Shown in pieces: positions 5,261 to 6,071 of a DNA stretch of 6,071 nucleotides. A program made the position numbers and the translations under genes. The stretch comes from PeH17 sp964414925 (GTDB lineage: Bacteria; Bacillota; Clostridia; Christensenellales; CAG-138), in assembly GCA_964414925.1 (NCBI GenBank), contig CAYPXV010000083.1, forward strand, positions 1 through 6,071, written 5' to 3'. The notes below the pieces were generated by a model, which was not told where the DNA came from, did no database searches, and worked only from the letters and a program-made list of their open reading frames with translations. The stretch's first letter is position 1, and each line of letters opens with the position of its first letter.

Positions 5261-6071
5261 TTAACGCAAAACGGATATTGCATCTTTTAAGTATTTAACG
5301 GTATGAAGCTTTAGATTTTTTATTGTGGAAGCAGAAGCGAAATGAGGGACAATAGCCTCGGTGTAACCGAGCCTGACACATTCCTGCAAGCGATTAAGCA
5401 TTCTGTCGGCAGGTCTGATTTCGCCCGTAAGACTCATTTCACCTATAGCGACACATCCTGTTGGCATGGATTTTCCCAAAACGGAACCGGCAAGCGCAAG
5501 AGCGAGAGCCAAATCCGAGCCACGCTCATCAAGACGAATTCCGCCAACAGCATTGGCATAAACATCTTTATCATTAAGTCTGATTCCTGCTCTGCGTTCC
5601 AACACAGCAAGCAAAAGGATTAACCTGCTTGTATCCATACCAATGGCAACTCTTCGAGGGTTTGCAAAAGCGGAAGATGCAAGTAAGGACTGAACTTCCA
5701 CAAGAATAGGGCGATTACCTTCCATTATACAGGTAACTGCACATCCTTCATCGTTTCCGCCGGAAACGAAAAGCGAGGACGTATTATCAACTTCAACCAT
5801 TCCGCTTTGCTGCATTTCGAATATTCCGATTTCATTTGTGGAACCGAAGCGATTCTTTACGGCACGCAATAGCCTTAGCGAATCGTGTCGGTCGCCTTCA
5901 AAATAGAGAACGGTATCCACCATATGCTCAAGCATACGAGGACCGGCAATTGCTCCTTCTTTTGTTACATGACCGACGATAAAAATAGCGCATGAATTTT
6001 GCTTTGCTATTCGAGTAAGCGCAGTAGTGGTACTGCGTATCTGCGTGATACTCCCGGTTGCATTCGAAAGT
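5261..6071 (-). CDS. radA: DNA repair ATPase RadA/Sms, C-terminal part
   Basis: The last 269 residues of RadA, a RecA-like, hexameric helicase-type ATPase that aids branch migration in recombinational repair and transformation. The frame is open to the window edge; the zinc finger, Walker A and Walker B motifs must lie beyond it. The segment visible first reads TGSITQIRS, then AIFIVGHVTKEGAIAGPRML and EHMVDTVLYFEGDRHDSLR. The RadA signature KNRFG lies at bases 5843-5857, followed by GSTNEIGIFEM. The remainder is the Lon-like domain: NAVGGIRLDERGSDLALALA, then IGEMSLTGEIRPADRMLNR and RLGYTEAIVP. An internal ATG at 5935 is not a start, because conserved RadA sequence continues before it. The stop is 18 nt from the WYL regulator. 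No truncation or frameshift is seen in the visible part. Confidence 0.95.
   Translation of the reverse strand, partial: LSNATGSITQIRSTTTALTRIAKQNSCAIFIVGHVTKEGAIAGPRMLEHMVDTVLYFEGDRHDSLRLLRAVKNRFGSTNEIGIFEMQQSGMVEVDNTSSLFVSGGNDEGCAVTCIMEGNRPILVEVQSLLASSAFANPRRVAIGMDTSRLILLLAVLERRAGIRLNDKDVYANAVGGIRLDERGSDLALALALAGSVLGKSMPTGCVAIGEMSLTGEIRPADRMLNRLQECVRLGYTEAIVPHFASASTIKNLKLHTVKYLKDAISVLR

Noticed and set aside
5342..5623. Open frame of 93 codons on the plus strand opposite radA
   Set aside because: It lies entirely opposite the conserved RadA Lon-like domain and has no promoter or Shine-Dalgarno of its own.

Overview
The window looks like chromosomal DNA of a spore-forming, Gram-positive member of the Clostridia. 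This is inferred from a clear SpoVT sporulation regulator, Cna-B pilins with sortase sorting signals, a class C sortase, AGGAGG-type ribosome binding sites and moderately AT-rich sequence. The genus cannot be fixed from the sequence alone.

Layout. Positions 1-2643 (+) hold the 3' part of a sortase-assembled pilus operon: the end of a pilin (1-480), an intergenic stretch with two hairpins, a second complete pilin (616-1632), and a class C sortase (1625-2563) overlapping it by 8 nt. A clean rho-independent terminator (2615-2643) closes the unit. spoVT (2729-3301, +) follows as a separate transcription unit. A membrane-anchored protein of unknown function (3276-3980, -) converges on spoVT and overlaps its 3' end by 26 bp. 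It is divergent from a 70-residue, eight-cysteine zinc-ribbon-like protein (4065-4277, +). The 84 bp between these two carry predicted divergent promoters whose -10 elements nearly coincide. On the minus strand a WYL-domain regulator (4280-5242) lies 18 nt downstream of radA (5261-6071). The radA gene is cut by the window edge and is probably cotranscribed with the regulator.

How the genes work together. The pilins are exported, stabilised by Lys-Asn isopeptide bonds, and joined by the sortase through their xPxTG signals. The first pilin avoids the codon GGG and is separated from the second by hairpins, which fits a highly expressed shaft subunit followed by a less expressed partner and enzyme. 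The radA-WYL pair suggests a link between recombinational repair and a transcription factor, because some WYL proteins respond to DNA damage. No mobile element, CRISPR array, tRNA or rRNA was seen. Nothing here is unmistakably a new system. The best leads are the unusual sortase, the radA-WYL pair and the two unknown genes sharing a promoter region.
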